Positions 10,010 to 21,307 of a stretch of 64,000 nt of DNA are shown piece after piece; the stretch's first letter is position 1, and each line of letters starts with the position of its first letter. The stretch spans positions 47,498,751-47,562,750 of the forward strand of contig CM019693.1 of NCBI GenBank assembly GCA_009760885.1, read 5' to 3'. The translations under genes were made by a program, and so were the position numbers. The notes under the pieces were generated by a model, which saw nothing but the letters and a program-made list of their open reading frames with translations, had not been told where the DNA came from and did no database searches. The DNA is from Achatina immaculata (taxonomy: Eukaryota > Mollusca > Gastropoda > Stylommatophora > Achatinidae).

Positions 10010-11565
10010 AGAACTGCCACTAGGCGTGCTCAGCAGTTGCACTGCACCCTTTGTGTTGGTTGGCAGACTATATAAAAATTCACTTTTTTTAAAAACACTC
10101 CTCATCTCACGTACCGACTCATGGATGCACTTGAGAGCAGGAGGAGCCCTAAATGATTTGTATGTTAAGTCAGTTGCTATAGGAAGAGCTCAGATACTAC
10201 TGTAACATGATATAGGATGAAAAGATCTTTACCAACTCTTAAAATATAAACAGAGTGTAAATCAGCACAATAACTATGTAGAAATTAACCATACGATGTT
10301 TCTTCCTGGACAAGGAAGCACAGGCTTGGTTTGAGAAAGTTTAGGGGCCATAATGCTTCGGAGGAAATATCACTTCACAAGTAATAAGTTGCACAGTAAA
10401 TGACAATAGAAAATAGGAAGTGGACAATCAGGACACGGTGCCGGGACAAAACTGCTTTACTGCGTATATATTGTGCACTTCTTCTTCTTCTTCAGCTTTC
10501 CCAGCCATTAAGGCTCATTGCTGTAGATAAAGTTTGTTTCCATTCCTCTCTATTCCTAATCTCTTCTCTCCAGTTGCTGATACCAATGTCTTTTATATCC
10601 TGTTCTATGTTGTCTTTCCATCTCTGCCTTGGTCTACCCTTTGGTCTTGTTTCCCTTATCTTTTGTGCATGCATCATTTTCATTTGTCTGTTCTTCTATT
10701 CTTTCTACATGCCCTAGCATAGTCTGTTCAGTTTCAAGACATTTATAATTCATTGGGATTTAAATAAGCTGTTCAGTGTTCTTTCTAGCTTTCTATTCTC
10801 CATTGTTGGTATCCTTTGTGCACCCAAAGATTCTTCTTTGGATCTTGTTCTCAAAGATCTGCAATAGTTGTTCATCTTTCTTTTTGTACTCCACATTTCT
10901 GATCCATAGATGACTGCTGGTCTTATTATAGTTTTGTAGATTGTTATTTTGGTGTTTTGGAACAGGATTTTGGATTTTAATAGGTATTGCAAGGCAAAGT
11001 ATATTTTATTCCCTATCTATACTCTGATTTTAATTTCCTTGCTTACTATGTTGGTTCTGTTGAAGGTTGTGTCTAGATATTTGTATGTTTCTGCTTTCCT
11101 AATGATCATCTCTCCAACATTTATATAATCTAGATCATTCTGCTTCTGGTCTCTTGATATCTTCATATATTCCATTTCATCTTGGTTAATGGTCAAACCC
11201 ACTTTTAGTGCCACATCTCTCAGGTGTATGCAAGTATTGATGACTTCTTGCAGTTTCCCCCACCAGGTATATATCATATAGCATATCCTAGTATTTTAGC
11301 TTGTTCTTCTGTACTGCTTTCTTTTTTCACTTTTCTGACTACCTTTTCTAGTACTAGGTTGAATAGTAACGGAGATAATGTATTACCTTGTTTTAAACCA
11401 GTTCTTATATAGAAGGGTTCTGATTTTCTTCCTTTTTATTTTACTGTATTTATCCTCCATGCATATTCTGGTCAAAATGATTATTAGGTACCTCAAACTC
11501 TTTCCTTCATAATTTTCCTTAAGCTGCTCCTATCTATGCTGTCATAAGCTTTCTTCTTCTTCTCT
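10010..11565 (-). mobile_element. (GAA)n-tailed RTE-like LINE, copy 1, with flank
   Basis: On the minus strand, going leftward, thumb and C-terminal pieces appear in order: INTCIHLRDVALKVGLTIN at about 11230, PAVIYGSEMW at about 10910, and the basic C-terminus GRPRQRWKDNIEQDI at about 10640. The stop is at about 10492, followed by a (GAA)n tail at 10480-10494. The RT core is missing because the copy ends at about 11560 against a (CTT)n run. 10010-10480 is flanking sequence duplicated with it (a second copy begins at 12350). Several frameshifts make it non-coding. Confidence 0.7.
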
Positions 11566-11600
11566 TCTTCTTCGTTCACTTCTACCACCAAAAACCGCAC
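11556..11600 (-). mobile_element. Scrap of the GC-rich GAA-tailed retroposon 3' end
   Basis: About 40 bp (tail plus TTCACTTCTACCACCAAAAA) is identical to the 3' end of the element at 40894-42374. It joins LINE copy 1 at a shared CTT run and then the 39-bp minisatellite, suggesting a recombination join rather than a clean insertion. Confidence 0.6.
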
Positions 11601-11925
11601 TGTCTAGTCATAAGAGAACAGTGTACCACTGAACTACACTGTCTAGTCATAAGTGAACAGTGTACCAATGAACTACACTGTCTAGTCATAAGAGAACAGT
11701 GTACCAATGAACTACACTGTCTAGTCATAAGAGAACAGTGTACCAATGAACTACACTATCTAGTCATAAGAGAACAGTGTACCAATGAACTACACTGTCT
11801 AGTCATAAGAGAACAGTGTACCAATGAACTACACTGTCTAGTCATAACAGAACAGTGTACCACTGAACTACACTATCTAGTCATAAGAGAACAGTGTACC
11901 AATGAACTACACTATCTCGTACCCC
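11600..11925. repeat. Second 39-bp SINE-derived minisatellite array
   Basis: About eight units of the same repeat as 9722-10008. It was separated from the first array by the LINE segment, probably by the same duplication that made the two LINE copies. Confidence 0.85.
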
Positions 11926-12350
11926 CCTAAAAAAAGGTGTTTGAAAGTGAGGTCATTACTACCTGTCCAGTCGACATGAATATTGTGACTTGCCTATGAT
12001 TTCTTCGAGATCTAATCCTACAAAACTGTCTTATGTCACTTCCCTGTACAAAAGCCTTGTTGTTTCCTATTTATTAAAAAAGTTGCCCTCTGTAAAATGG
12101 TTAAATCACTTATTGCACTGCATTTGTTTCATAGTCCTCTCCATATGCTTGGTTAAGCAACTGCCATGTCTCTGTAAAATTTTTACCAAGTATGCTGCAT
12201 AATTTTTCTCTCTCTCATTCACTTACATACATTCTTCAAGCTCCTTCATTGTCACTAACATGACAAACAGCTTGTGCATGTGCTCACTCCAGCGAATGTA
12301 GCTCGATGACTAATGCTCATAGAGGAATTGAGCAAATGGCTGTTTGTTGT
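11926..12350. other. Mostly unassigned, with a SINE scrap
   Basis: 11995-12025 matches, in reverse orientation, the body of the SINE at 9.62 kb (GATCTAATCCTACAAAACTG). The rest shows no coding match or internal repeat. Confidence 0.35.
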
Positions 12351-12351
12351 C

Positions 12352-14090
12352 CAGAACTGCCACTAGGCATGCTCAGCAGTTGCACTGTACCCTTTGTGTT
12401 GATTGGCAGACTATATAAAAATTCACTTTTTTAAAAACACTCCTCATTTCACGTACTGACTCATGGATGCACTTGGGAGCAGGAGGAGCCCTAAATGATT
12501 TGGATGTTAAGTCAGTTGCTATAGGAAGAGCTCAGATACTATTGTAACATGATATAGGATGAAAAGATCTTTACCAACTCACAATAACTATGTAGAAATT
12601 AATCATACGATGTTTCTTCCTGGACAAGGAAGCACAGGCTTGGTTTGAGAAAGTTTAGGGGCCATGATGCTTCAGAGGAAATATCACTTCACAAGTAACA
12701 AGTTGCACAGTAAATGACAATAGAAAATAGGAAGTGGACAATCAGGACACAGTGCCGGGAAAAAAACTGCTTTACTGCGCATATATTGTGCACTTCTTCT
12801 TCTTCTTCAGCTTTCCCAGCCATTAAGGCTCATTGCTGTAGATAAAGTTTGTTTCCATTCCTCTCTATTCCTAATCTCTTCTCTCCAGTTGCTGATACCA
12901 ATTTCTTTTATATCCTGTTCTATTTTGTCTTTCCATCTCTGCCTTGGTCTACCCTTTGGTCTTGTTTCCCTTATCTTTTGTGCATGCATCATTTTCATTT
13001 GTCTGTTCTTCTATTCTTTCTATATGCCCTAGCATAGTCTGTTCAGTTTCAAGACATTTATAATTCATTGGGATTTAAATAAGCTGTTCAGTTCAGTGTT
13101 CTTTCTAGCTTTCTATTCTCCATTGTTGGTATCCTTTGTGCACCCAAAGATTCTTCTTAGGATCTTGTTCTCAAAGATCTGCAATAGTTGTTCATCTTTC
13201 TTTTTGTACTCCACATTTCTGATCCATAGATGACTGCTGGTCTTATTATAGTTTTGTAGATTGTTATTTTGGTGTTTTAGGACAGGATTTTGGATTTTAA
13301 TAGGTATTGCAAGGCAAAGTATATTTTACTCCCTATCTATACTCTGATTTTAATTTCCTCGCTTACTATGTTGGTTCTGTTGAAGGTTGTGCCTAGATAT
13401 TTGTATGTTTCTGCTTTCCTAATGATCATATATCCAACATTTATATAATCTAGATCATTCTGCTTCTGGTCTCTTGATATCTTCATATATTCCGTCTTAT
13501 CTTGGTTAATGGTCAAACCCACTTTTAGTGCCACATCTCTCAGGTGTATGCAAGTATTGATGACTTCTTGCAGTTTCCCCCACCAGGTATATATCATATA
13601 GCATATCCTAGTATTTTAGCTTGTTCTTCTGTACTGCTTTCTTCTTTCACTTTTCTGACTACCTTTTCTAGTACTAGGTTGAATAGTAACGGAGATAATG
13701 TATTACCTTGTTTTAAACCAGTTCTTATATAGAAGGGTTCTGATTTTCTTCCTTTTTATTTTACTGTATTTATCCTCCATGCATATTCTGGTCAAAATGA
13801 TTATTAGGTACCTCAAACTCTTTCCTTCATAATTTTCCTTAAGCTGCTCCTATCTATGCTGTCATAAGCTTTCTTGAAGTCAATGAAGATATTATGTACT
13901 TCTTGTCCATTTTCCGAGTAATTTTCTGCTCTCTGATGTAGACAAAATATTTGGTCTACAGTTGATCTATTCTTCCTAAAACCTGCTTGATAGTCTCCCA
14001 GTATGTTCTTGCTGTATGGTTTTACTCTATTTAAAAGTATAATGGTATTTTGTAGCTTATTTGTGGTAATGATATGGGGGTGAAGACAAC
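12352..14090 (-). mobile_element. (GAA)n-tailed RTE-like LINE, copy 2 (longer)
   Basis: This repeats 10014-11555 at high identity, including the TATATAAAA-containing left flank and the (GAA)n tail at 12795-12809. It then extends further into the RT core: 13813-14060 encodes LNRVKPYSKNILGDYQAGF, KNRSTVDQIF and FIDFKKAYDSIDR, which are RT motifs 2a to A. 12807-12998 gives the C-terminal 63 residues. The upstream endonuclease is absent. Confidence 0.8.
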
Positions 14091-14094
14091 CGAT

Positions 14095-14395
14095 AAGGTA
14101 ATCAGCGACCCACACCTGATATGCCAGCATCAGGGTTAGCGACCCATAGCTGACCAAGACCCTGTCCCACCTCTCCGTGTATCCCCAGTAACAGGCATAG
14201 TCTGGCTAATGGGGCAGGTATTGCCATAGTTCCCATGGTGGTGGAGTCTACTAAAGAAGCATTGCACACCCACTGCTTTTTAGTTGTACTCCGAGATTGA
14301 AAAAGTAGCTGCCATAACTTCTCCCACGCCGATATGAAGCTGTGCCTCAACATCTCTACAGCATCAGCTGCAAAGAACAACTGCTCAAAGTTACA
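14095..14395 (-). repeat. Unnamed interspersed repeat, copy A
   Basis: About 280 bp matches 61375-61655 in the opposite orientation. Shared stretches include the GCTGTAGAGATGTT region, a CAAAGCAGTGGGTGTGCAATGC-like block and TCAGCTATGGGTCGCTAACC. The end carries a short tandem motif (GGGTCGCTAACCCTGATG-like) that is expanded in the other copy. I see no ORF or tRNA head; it is possibly a SINE or LINE 3' piece. Confidence 0.6.
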
Positions 14396-14399
14396 GGGA

Positions 14400-14985
14400 G
14401 TTCGTAGAATTACAAATATGTACAGTGTAGTACCGCATGGATAGAAGCACTACCCTAATTGATAACTTAATGTGTGCAGTCTCAAAAAAGCTATAGTACC
14501 CAGATTTGATCATTTCTGGAACATTTTCTAATTTTTCCTACGCGACTTTTGCCACATGCATTTGGTAAGTCATAAGTTGGCACATGATTGTGTAACAGAA
14601 TGTGAGAAATTTAACTGGCAGAAACATTTTGATGAGGCTGATATAAATACAATGTTCAAGATAAAAGTAAAAACACTGTTACAACAGTGAAAAACAAGCA
14701 TTTTCTTTGTGTAACATTTGACATCAGACTGCACTTCACCGGTAAAACAACAAGGACAGTTTTGTACTTCTTGTGACTGTATGCCAGTGTACAAACAAAA
14801 AATATACAACAGAGGCTGTAGAAAGCTTCTTCCCTCAGCAGCATATTAAGTTTCTGCTTTCATGATGGAGACTGCAATACCTTATAACTTGATCACAGTC
14901 AAGATGATGATGATGATAAAACTTCAGCCTTTAACATGCAGTTTATCAAGTAAGCTAAAATGTACAAATTATACATGATATATTT
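14400..14985. other. SMPD4 intron, nothing recognised
   Basis: AT-rich sequence without repeats or coding matches that I can identify. Two short overlapping minus ORFs at 14570-14844 look like chance. Confidence 0.3.
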
Positions 14986-14987
14986 AC

Positions 14988-15209
14988 CGGTAAACATGTC
15001 ACAGGAAACTCATAAGTTGCATATGGGTCAGCATGAAGAATATTTATAACACTCATCAAGGGTCCTTCTGGTGAAAGTAAATGTCGAATCTGATCAAATA
15101 ATTCTGGGTTGTGAGACTGAAACAGTCGGTCAAGCTGCCATCCTTGATTCTCATCTTTCTCAAAGTCAAAAATTTCATGAAGAATATAAGGCAATGTAGA
15201 CTTCAAATC
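14988..15209 (-). CDS. SMPD4: SMPD4 exon 3
   Basis: A 222-nt phase-0 exon is bounded by TTTTTCAG and a GTAAAT donor. It encodes DLKSTLPYILHEIFDF at the start and SPEGPLMSVINILHADPY then EFPVTCLP at the end. This matches the N-terminal part of SMPD4 (neutral sphingomyelinase 3), where the human protein has a D-P-G-G-P-M-M-K-L segment followed by FDFPVSYLP. SMPD4 is a membrane-linked enzyme of endoplasmic reticulum and nuclear envelope that cleaves sphingomyelin to ceramide and phosphocholine. The frame continues from exon 2 (...RQTSTK) and into exon 4 (APTRN...), which supports all three calls. Confidence 0.88.
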
Positions 15210-15299
15210 CTGAAAAATATCATTCTAAATTATAGCTTAACAATCTACCAATACAAATCTATGAATGATGAGAAATTTATCACTTCTACTTGTGCTGTA

Positions 15300-15605
15300 A
15301 CTCACCGACAAGTCTAACACTGGCAGGACAATGTCCTATCTTACTGTCTACACCCTGAACATGAGGTACTTCTACTTGTGTTATAACCTGATAACTCTAG
15401 CATAGAGAGGACAATGTCCTATCTTAATGTCTAGACCCCAGAACATGAGGTACTTCTACTTGTGCTGTAACTTGATAAGTCTAGCATTGAGAGGACAATG
15501 TCCTATCTTACTGTCTACACCCCAGACATGAGGTACTTCTACTTGTGCTGTAACTCACTGACAAGCCTTGTACTGAGAGGACAATCTTACTGTCTATATT
15601 CTGGA
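15300..15605. repeat. About 80-bp tandem repeat, 4 copies
   Basis: Units contain GAGGACAATGTCCTATCTTA and ATGAGGTACTTCTACTTGTG. The array starts about 100 bp upstream (gene sense) of exon 3. Confidence 0.85.
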
Positions 15606-15779
15606 CATAAGTTTACCCTCACCAGTCTGTGGTTAACATCGACATTCACTGTTATCATCTTTGATCACCAAACTACTGAAATTGGTCACAGAACTATATT
15701 CAGTGGTCTGGTGGTTTTACCTGTGATCTCTCTTAATCTTCACGACGCTGATTCACGTTGTCATTTAAGTCTTTTCTTT

Positions 15780-15962
15780 GACCAGCTTCTCTTAAGCACT
15801 GATGATATCTGCTTGATCCACTGCCTGCCCTTCCTCTGTGACATCTCTTAAGCACTGATGATATCTGCTTGATCCACTGCCTGCCCTTCCTCTGTGACAT
15901 CTCTCAAGCACTGATGATATCTGCTTGATCCATCGCCTGCTCTTCCTCTGTGACATCTGAGT
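15780..15962. repeat. 58-60 bp minisatellite in RNase H tail, 3 copies
   Basis: The unit contains CTTAAGCACTGATGATATCT and GCTTGATCCACTGCCTGCCC. It lies just after the last RNase H Asp motif and repeats LINE coding sequence. Confidence 0.85.
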
Positions 15963-16033
15963 TTGCCAGTTTTTCTACTCATTCATTTCCACTGACTCCT
16001 GCATGGTTTGGTACAAAAATGAAGGTCAGTCAA

Positions 16034-16140
16034 TGGATCTGTGAATCTGCAGGGATTCAAACCACTATTGGATCTGTGAATCTGCAGGGATTCAAACCAC
16101 TATTGGATCTGTGAATCTGCAGGGATTCAAGCTACTATTG
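16034..16140. repeat. 35-bp minisatellite inside RNase H domain, 3 copies
   Basis: The unit GGATCTGTGAATCTGCAGGG then ATTCAAACCACTATT is placed between the second Asp region and the FVPNHAG motif of the LINE RNase H domain. Confidence 0.85.
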
Positions 16141-16424
16141 CCTTAGAGCCAGTCTGAATTTTCCTTAGCATATTCATTGAGTCAGCCAAGATGTCTGCTT
16201 GCCTGTAGTCTTGTGAGCTTTTGTACAGCCATGGTTTCCTGTGTTAGGTTGCTTGTTGTTGCAGTAAAAGCATGCAGACTTCTTTCAATGTTTTGTCATT
16301 TGAGTTGACTGTAATGGCCCAGGCACACATCTTGCCCCAAACCACTGATCCATCTGTATAAATAACGTTATCACTGAAGTAGTATTCCTTTATCTGAATT
16401 CTACACTGCCCTATTTTAAGCAGC

Positions 16425-16995
16425 TATTGGCTTACTGCAACACTACGACTCTGAATCGTTACATAGATACATACTGTGTAACTGTACACCAACAAAAATC
16501 CAGGTTAACATTAACAAGACCAGCCACATTGGCAACTTAACATGGAACATGCCCAGTCTAACAAGAGTGACAGCTCAACCATGATAAATGACAAATGCTA
16601 CATTTAACAATAATTCCAAATATGACAAGTCAGAATCTGCAATAACATTGAAAAGGTTTAATGGAAAACCAAATGTGTATATGAATGATTGCAAATGAAT
16701 ATATGGAAATTGAAACTGACATGAAGAAACCTAGCAAATGTTACACGCAGGCCATTCTGGCTAGTTGCGCTGCCACTGGAATCAAACTAACACTGAAACA
16801 AGCACACTGACCTCATCATTCTGAAAAACTCCAGGCACAACCTTCCAACAAGAATTACATTTGTCCTAAAAATGACAACCAACGTTCTGAAAACACTACA
16901 TAGATTCAACCAACACGAACAACCATGTGAGCCAAAAGGAACAGAAAGTCTTCTCCCTCTCACATCAGGGCAACAGTTTTGTGGTTTGTGCATAA
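16425..16995. other. SMPD4 intron, nothing firm recognised
   Basis: No repeat array or coding match is evident. The minus ORF at 16787-16993 overlaps the left end of the LINE that follows and is likely a shadow. Confidence 0.3.
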
Positions 16996-18165
16996 TTTCA
17001 GGTTACCCTTTTTTGGCAGTGGTATGAATACAGTTCTCTTCCATTCTTTTGGCCAAATACCTCAATGCCATATATTTTTACATAGTGTATGAGAGATTGT
17101 AGCACATTCCTTTCCTCCTGCTTTAATAAGTTCAGCTGTTATCTCATCACATCCTGGTGATTTTCCATTTTTCAGATTCTTTATTGCCCATAAAACTTCT
17201 ATTGTTGGTTCGGATTCTTTCTCCTTCAATAATAATTCATACTGTTGATTTCTGCTTTCACATTCGGTTGTTTCATACATTCCTCTATAATATTCCTTCC
17301 ATCTTTCTAGAATTTCCTCTGTCTCTGTCAAGGTATTCCCCATCTCATCACAAATTACATTTAGCTTTGGTGTGACATTTCTCGTCAATGTCTTTATTTC
17401 TTTAAACATTTCACTATCTCTTCCACACTTCTGATGTCCTTCTATTCTTTTACAACAATCTTGTATGTATTGTTTTTTGTCTTTTCTTATGTTTCTTCAT
17501 ACTTCTTTGTTAAAGAGTTATATTCCTCTTTGTTGCTGTTTGTCACTTTCCATTGCATCTTCATTTCCCTATGTTGTTTTATCAGTTCTAGTATGCCTGC
17601 TGTAATCCATCCATTCTTTTGTGTTTTCTTTACTGAAACCATGTCTTTAGCTGTTGTTATTAAGATATCTCTGGCCTGCATAGCCAATTCATCTTGTGTC
17701 ATCTCCTCCAGTACATCCATCAGGATTTTGAAATGGTTCTTCATTTCTATACCGTATTGTTCTGGTATTTTTGTAATATCAAAGCAGTGGTATTGATCCA
17801 GTAACTGTCTTTTTTATCTTTATCTTCATGTCTGCTATTAATAACTCATGGTCCATGTCACAATCAGCACCTGGTAAAGTTTTTTCTGATGTTATACTTG
17901 ATCTCCACCTTCTTTGCACTAAAATGTAATCTATTTGATTCTTGGTTTTCCCATCAGGTGATGTCCATGTGTAAAGTCTTTCTTGGATGTTGTTTAAAAA
18001 GTGTGTTAGCAATCATTAGCTCATTTTCCATGCTTTACGCCATTAGATTGTCACCTGCCTCATTTCTATGTCCTATGCTAATTTCCCTACAACATGTCCT
18101 TCATCTTCTGCTCTTTCTGTACCAATCTTTGCATTAAAATCCCCCATACAATATATTTTTACATA
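16996..18165 (-). mobile_element. LINE 5' half (endonuclease end, linker, RT start), inverted copy
   Basis: The minus strand reads, from 18012 downward, the end of an AP-like endonuclease (GKTKNQIDYILVQRRW), then DCDMDHELL, a long linker, then FKEIKTLTRNVTPKLNVICD and the RT entry NLKNGKSPGCDEITAELIKA, ending near WPKEWKR at about 17040. A near-identical second copy is at 19262-20330. It lies head to head with the plus-strand 3' half at 18180-19255. The element is non-autonomous as found. Confidence 0.8.
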
Positions 18166-18179
18166 GTGCATGATAGATG

Positions 18180-19258
18180 GAATACCATCTAAAATTGTCA
18201 ACATCATTTTACATAGTGCATGATAGATGGAATACCATCTAAAATTGTCAACATCATTAAGGACTTATACAATGGATATGGTTGTGCAGTCAAGACAGAA
18301 GAAGGGATGAGTGAATGGTTCCAGATTGAAACAGGCGTGAAACAAGGATGTATACTGTCTCCTTTACTTTTTGGGATTACAATAGACTTCATAATGACAA
18401 AATGCTGCACAGGTAACACAGGTATTGACTGGGTACATGGGACCCAACTAGAAGATCTTGATTTTGCTGATGACATAACTCTTATCAGTAATAATGTGAA
18501 TTCCATGCAAGAAAAAACAGATAGCCTATCTTCACTGGCTAGCAAAATAGGACTTGAAATTAACAAGGACAAAACAAAGATAATGAAAATTCCCATCAAT
18601 CAAAATGGAAAAATACACATAGAAGGGACAGATATTGAAGAAGTCAATCAATTTGCATACCTTGGCAGCTACATAGACCAGGATGGTGACACTAGAAAGG
18701 AAGTTAGGATCAGAATTGCAAAAGCAGCATCAATCTTCAAGAATCTTGAGAACATATGGAATTCAAAAGTTATAAGCACAAAAACCAAGTTAAGACTATT
18801 CAATTCAAATGTAATATCCACCCTCATTTATGCATGCGAAAGCTGGAAACAACTAAAGAAATAGAAAAGAAATTAGACTCTTTTGAAAACAAATGCCTAA
18901 GGAAAATACTCGGCATCAAGTGGAATGAATTCAAGAACAATGCAGAGATAAGACAGATGACTGAACAACAACCAGTCTCACGGGTGATCAGAAAAGGAGA
19001 TGGACATATGTTGGTCACTTGATGAGAAGAAATGATCAGAGAATCCCAAAACAAGCTATCAAGTGGAACACAACAGGCCGAAGAAAAAGGGGCAGACCGC
19101 GTGAAACTCTAAAGAGGACATTATTAAGAGAGGCCAAGTTAACAGGCATAACATCCTTTGATGAGGTTGAAAGACTCGCCGAAGACAGGAAAAATTGGCG
19201 AACTACTTTGCGAGCCCTATGTGACGTCTAACGGCACGGGAAGGATATAAGATATAAG
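18180..19258 (+). mobile_element. LINE 3' half (RT palm to C-terminus) with ATAAG tail
   Basis: 18220-18864 encodes GIPSKIVNIIKDLYNGYG, GVKQGCILSPLLF and LDFADDITLIS (FADD catalytic pair). Frameshifts at about 18850 and 19010 then split the C-terminus (GRRKRGRPRETLKRTLLREA). The stop is at 19229, followed by GGCACGGGAAGGATATAAG and an (ATAAG)n tail. It is about 98% identical to 29490-30522. The first 50 bp (TTTTACATAGTGCATGATAG onward) is present twice, at 18147 and 18207, marking the inversion junction. Confidence 0.85.
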
Positions 19259-19261
19259 ATA

Positions 19262-20790
19262 AGATGATAGATTGTTGCACATTCCTTTCCTCCTGCTTTA
19301 ATAAGTTCAGCTGTTATCTCATCACATCCTGGTGATTTTCCATTTTTCAGATTCTTTATTGCCCATAAAACTTCTATTGTCGGTTCGGATTCTTTCTCCT
19401 TCAATAATAATTCATACTGTTGATTTCTGCTTTCACATTCAGTTGTTTCATACATTCCTCTATAATATTCCTTCCATCTTTCTAGAATTTCCTCTGTCTC
19501 TGTCAAGGTATTCCCCATCTCATCACAAATTACATTTAGCTTAGGTGTGACATTTCTCGTCAATGTCTTCATTTCTTTAAACATTTCACTATCTCTTCCA
19601 CACTTCTGATGTCCTTCTATTCTTTTACAACAATCTTGTATGTATTGTTTTTTGTCTTTTCTTATGTTTCTTCATACTTCTTTGTTAAAGAGTTATATTC
19701 CTCTTTGTTGCTGTTTGTCACTTTCCATTGCATCTTCATTTCCCTATGTTGTTTTATCAGTTCTAGTGTGCCTGCTGTAATCCATCCATTCTTTTGTGTT
19801 TTCTTTACTGAAACCATGTCTTTAGCTGTTGTTATTAAGATATCTCTGGCCTGCATAGCCAATTCATCTTGTGTCATCTCCTCCAGTACATCCATCAGGA
19901 TTTTGAAATGGTTCTTCATTTCTATACCGTATTGTTCTGGTATTTTTGTAAGATCAAAGCAGTGGTCTTGATCAACTGTCTTTTTTATCTTTATCTTCAT
20001 GTCTGCTATTAATAACTCATGGTCCATGTCACAATCAGCACCTGGTAAAGTTTTTTCTGATGTTATACTTGATCTCCACCTTCTTTGCACTAAAATGTAA
20101 TCTATTTGATTCTTGGTTTTCCCATCAGGTGATGTCCATGTGTAAAGTCTTTCTTGGATGTTGTTTAAAAAGTGTGTTAGCAATCATTAGCTCATTTTCC
20201 ATGCTTTACGCCATTAGATTGTCACCTGCCTAATTTCTATGTCCTATGCTAATTTCCCTACAACATGTCCTTCATCTTCTGCTCTTTCTGTACCAATCTT
20301 TGCATTAAAATCCCCCATTATTAATACAATATCATTTTTTCATACTTGGTCTATCATCATTTGCAGCGTGTTATAACGTCTTCTATTTCCTTTTCTTCTG
20401 CTGCTGATGTAGGTGCATATATCTGGATGATTGTTACATTTCTAGGAGTGCCCTTAAGTCTGATTGTGAGTATTCTATCACTTACTGGATTGTAGCCTAG
20501 TAATGCTTTTGATGTTGATTTGTCCAAGTAAAAAAAGTCACTCCATTCTTTCCTCCTAATTCTCCACCAGAGTATATAAAGATATTATCATTCTGGCTCT
20601 TAAAGTGTCCTGATCCTTTCCATCGATGTTCGCAGATTCCCAAAATGTGTATCCCCGTTCTTTTCACCTCGTCACTTATTATTTGATACTTTCCCTCATA
20701 TATACTTCTTACATTCCATGTTCCTACTCTTATTTTCCTTTTTTAGTTTGATGCAGGGGTTTTCCTTAGTAACACCGTCAGGATTTTGTC
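19262..20790 (-). mobile_element. LINE 5' half, second inverted copy, with full endonuclease remnant
   Basis: 19228-20183 repeats the 17.0-18.1 kb segment, including an uninterrupted 173-codon linker ORF (19662-20183). It then extends to the endonuclease start: about 20735-20600 reads RVGTWNVRSIYEGKYQIISD and GIHILGICE.RW.G, the TWNVRS and E/RW motifs of AP-type LINE endonucleases. Stops at 20300-20560 break that domain. Confidence 0.8.
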
Positions 20791-21300
20791 CGTCATCACA
20801 ATTACTAGTACTGCCCTCTGTCTCACACTCTTCCCCAGTGTTAAAATTAGATCTATCTGGCCTAGGGGACTCACCACCAGATCTTTTTCCTATCTGACCT
20901 TCCTTGTTGCTGTTTGGGTTTTTGGTATATTTCCAGAAGATAGTTTACCATTGCTTTCCTTCTGGGCAGTGACTGTACTAGCCAGTGATCGTAGCCATTG
21001 TCCCTACATTGAGATCATCTGCCTACCATCATAGAATGGTGACCATAACCAACATTATCTGTCAGCTGCTCTCCCACTCCATCCACCACCTGCTCCCATG
21101 GCTTCACGTCACCCTGATCAGGGGGGCTATACGGGTACTCCACTTTGCCCAAGGGTGTCACGTAGACTGACGGAGGTAAGGAGGTGTCTTAGTGTTTTAC
21201 TTCTCCTTTGACTGGGGATTATTATAATCTCCCCTAAACTGTAACATCACCATTTCTGGGTTTTTTTTCTAATTATTGCTTTGACCCCAGCATCTACTGC
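20790..21300. other. Probable LINE 5' flank, otherwise unassigned
   Basis: GC-richer sequence (contains ACGGGTACTCCACTTTGCCC) directly upstream (in LINE sense) of the endonuclease start. It may be the LINE 5' UTR, but only one copy is present here so this cannot be confirmed. Confidence 0.35.
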
Positions 21301-21307
21301 AGCAGAA

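Larger units (their letters stand above)
15640..16420 (-). mobile_element. LINE RNase H domain fragment
   Basis: Read on the minus strand from about 16370: YTDGSVVWG with CAWAITVN (first catalytic Asp), then [28 protein letters not shown] (second Asp region), then FIFVPNHAGVSGNE and VEKLANSD (His, Gly-Asn and final Asp). This is a typical retroelement RNase H order. Two minisatellites interrupt it at 16036-16140 and 15780-15960, and stop codons are present. It is probably from the same RNase H-bearing LINE group as 50.1-52.9 kb. Confidence 0.7.

Noticed and set aside
10065..10075. TATATAAAA as a host promoter
   Set aside because: It lies in a duplicated LINE flank with no gene downstream that I can identify.
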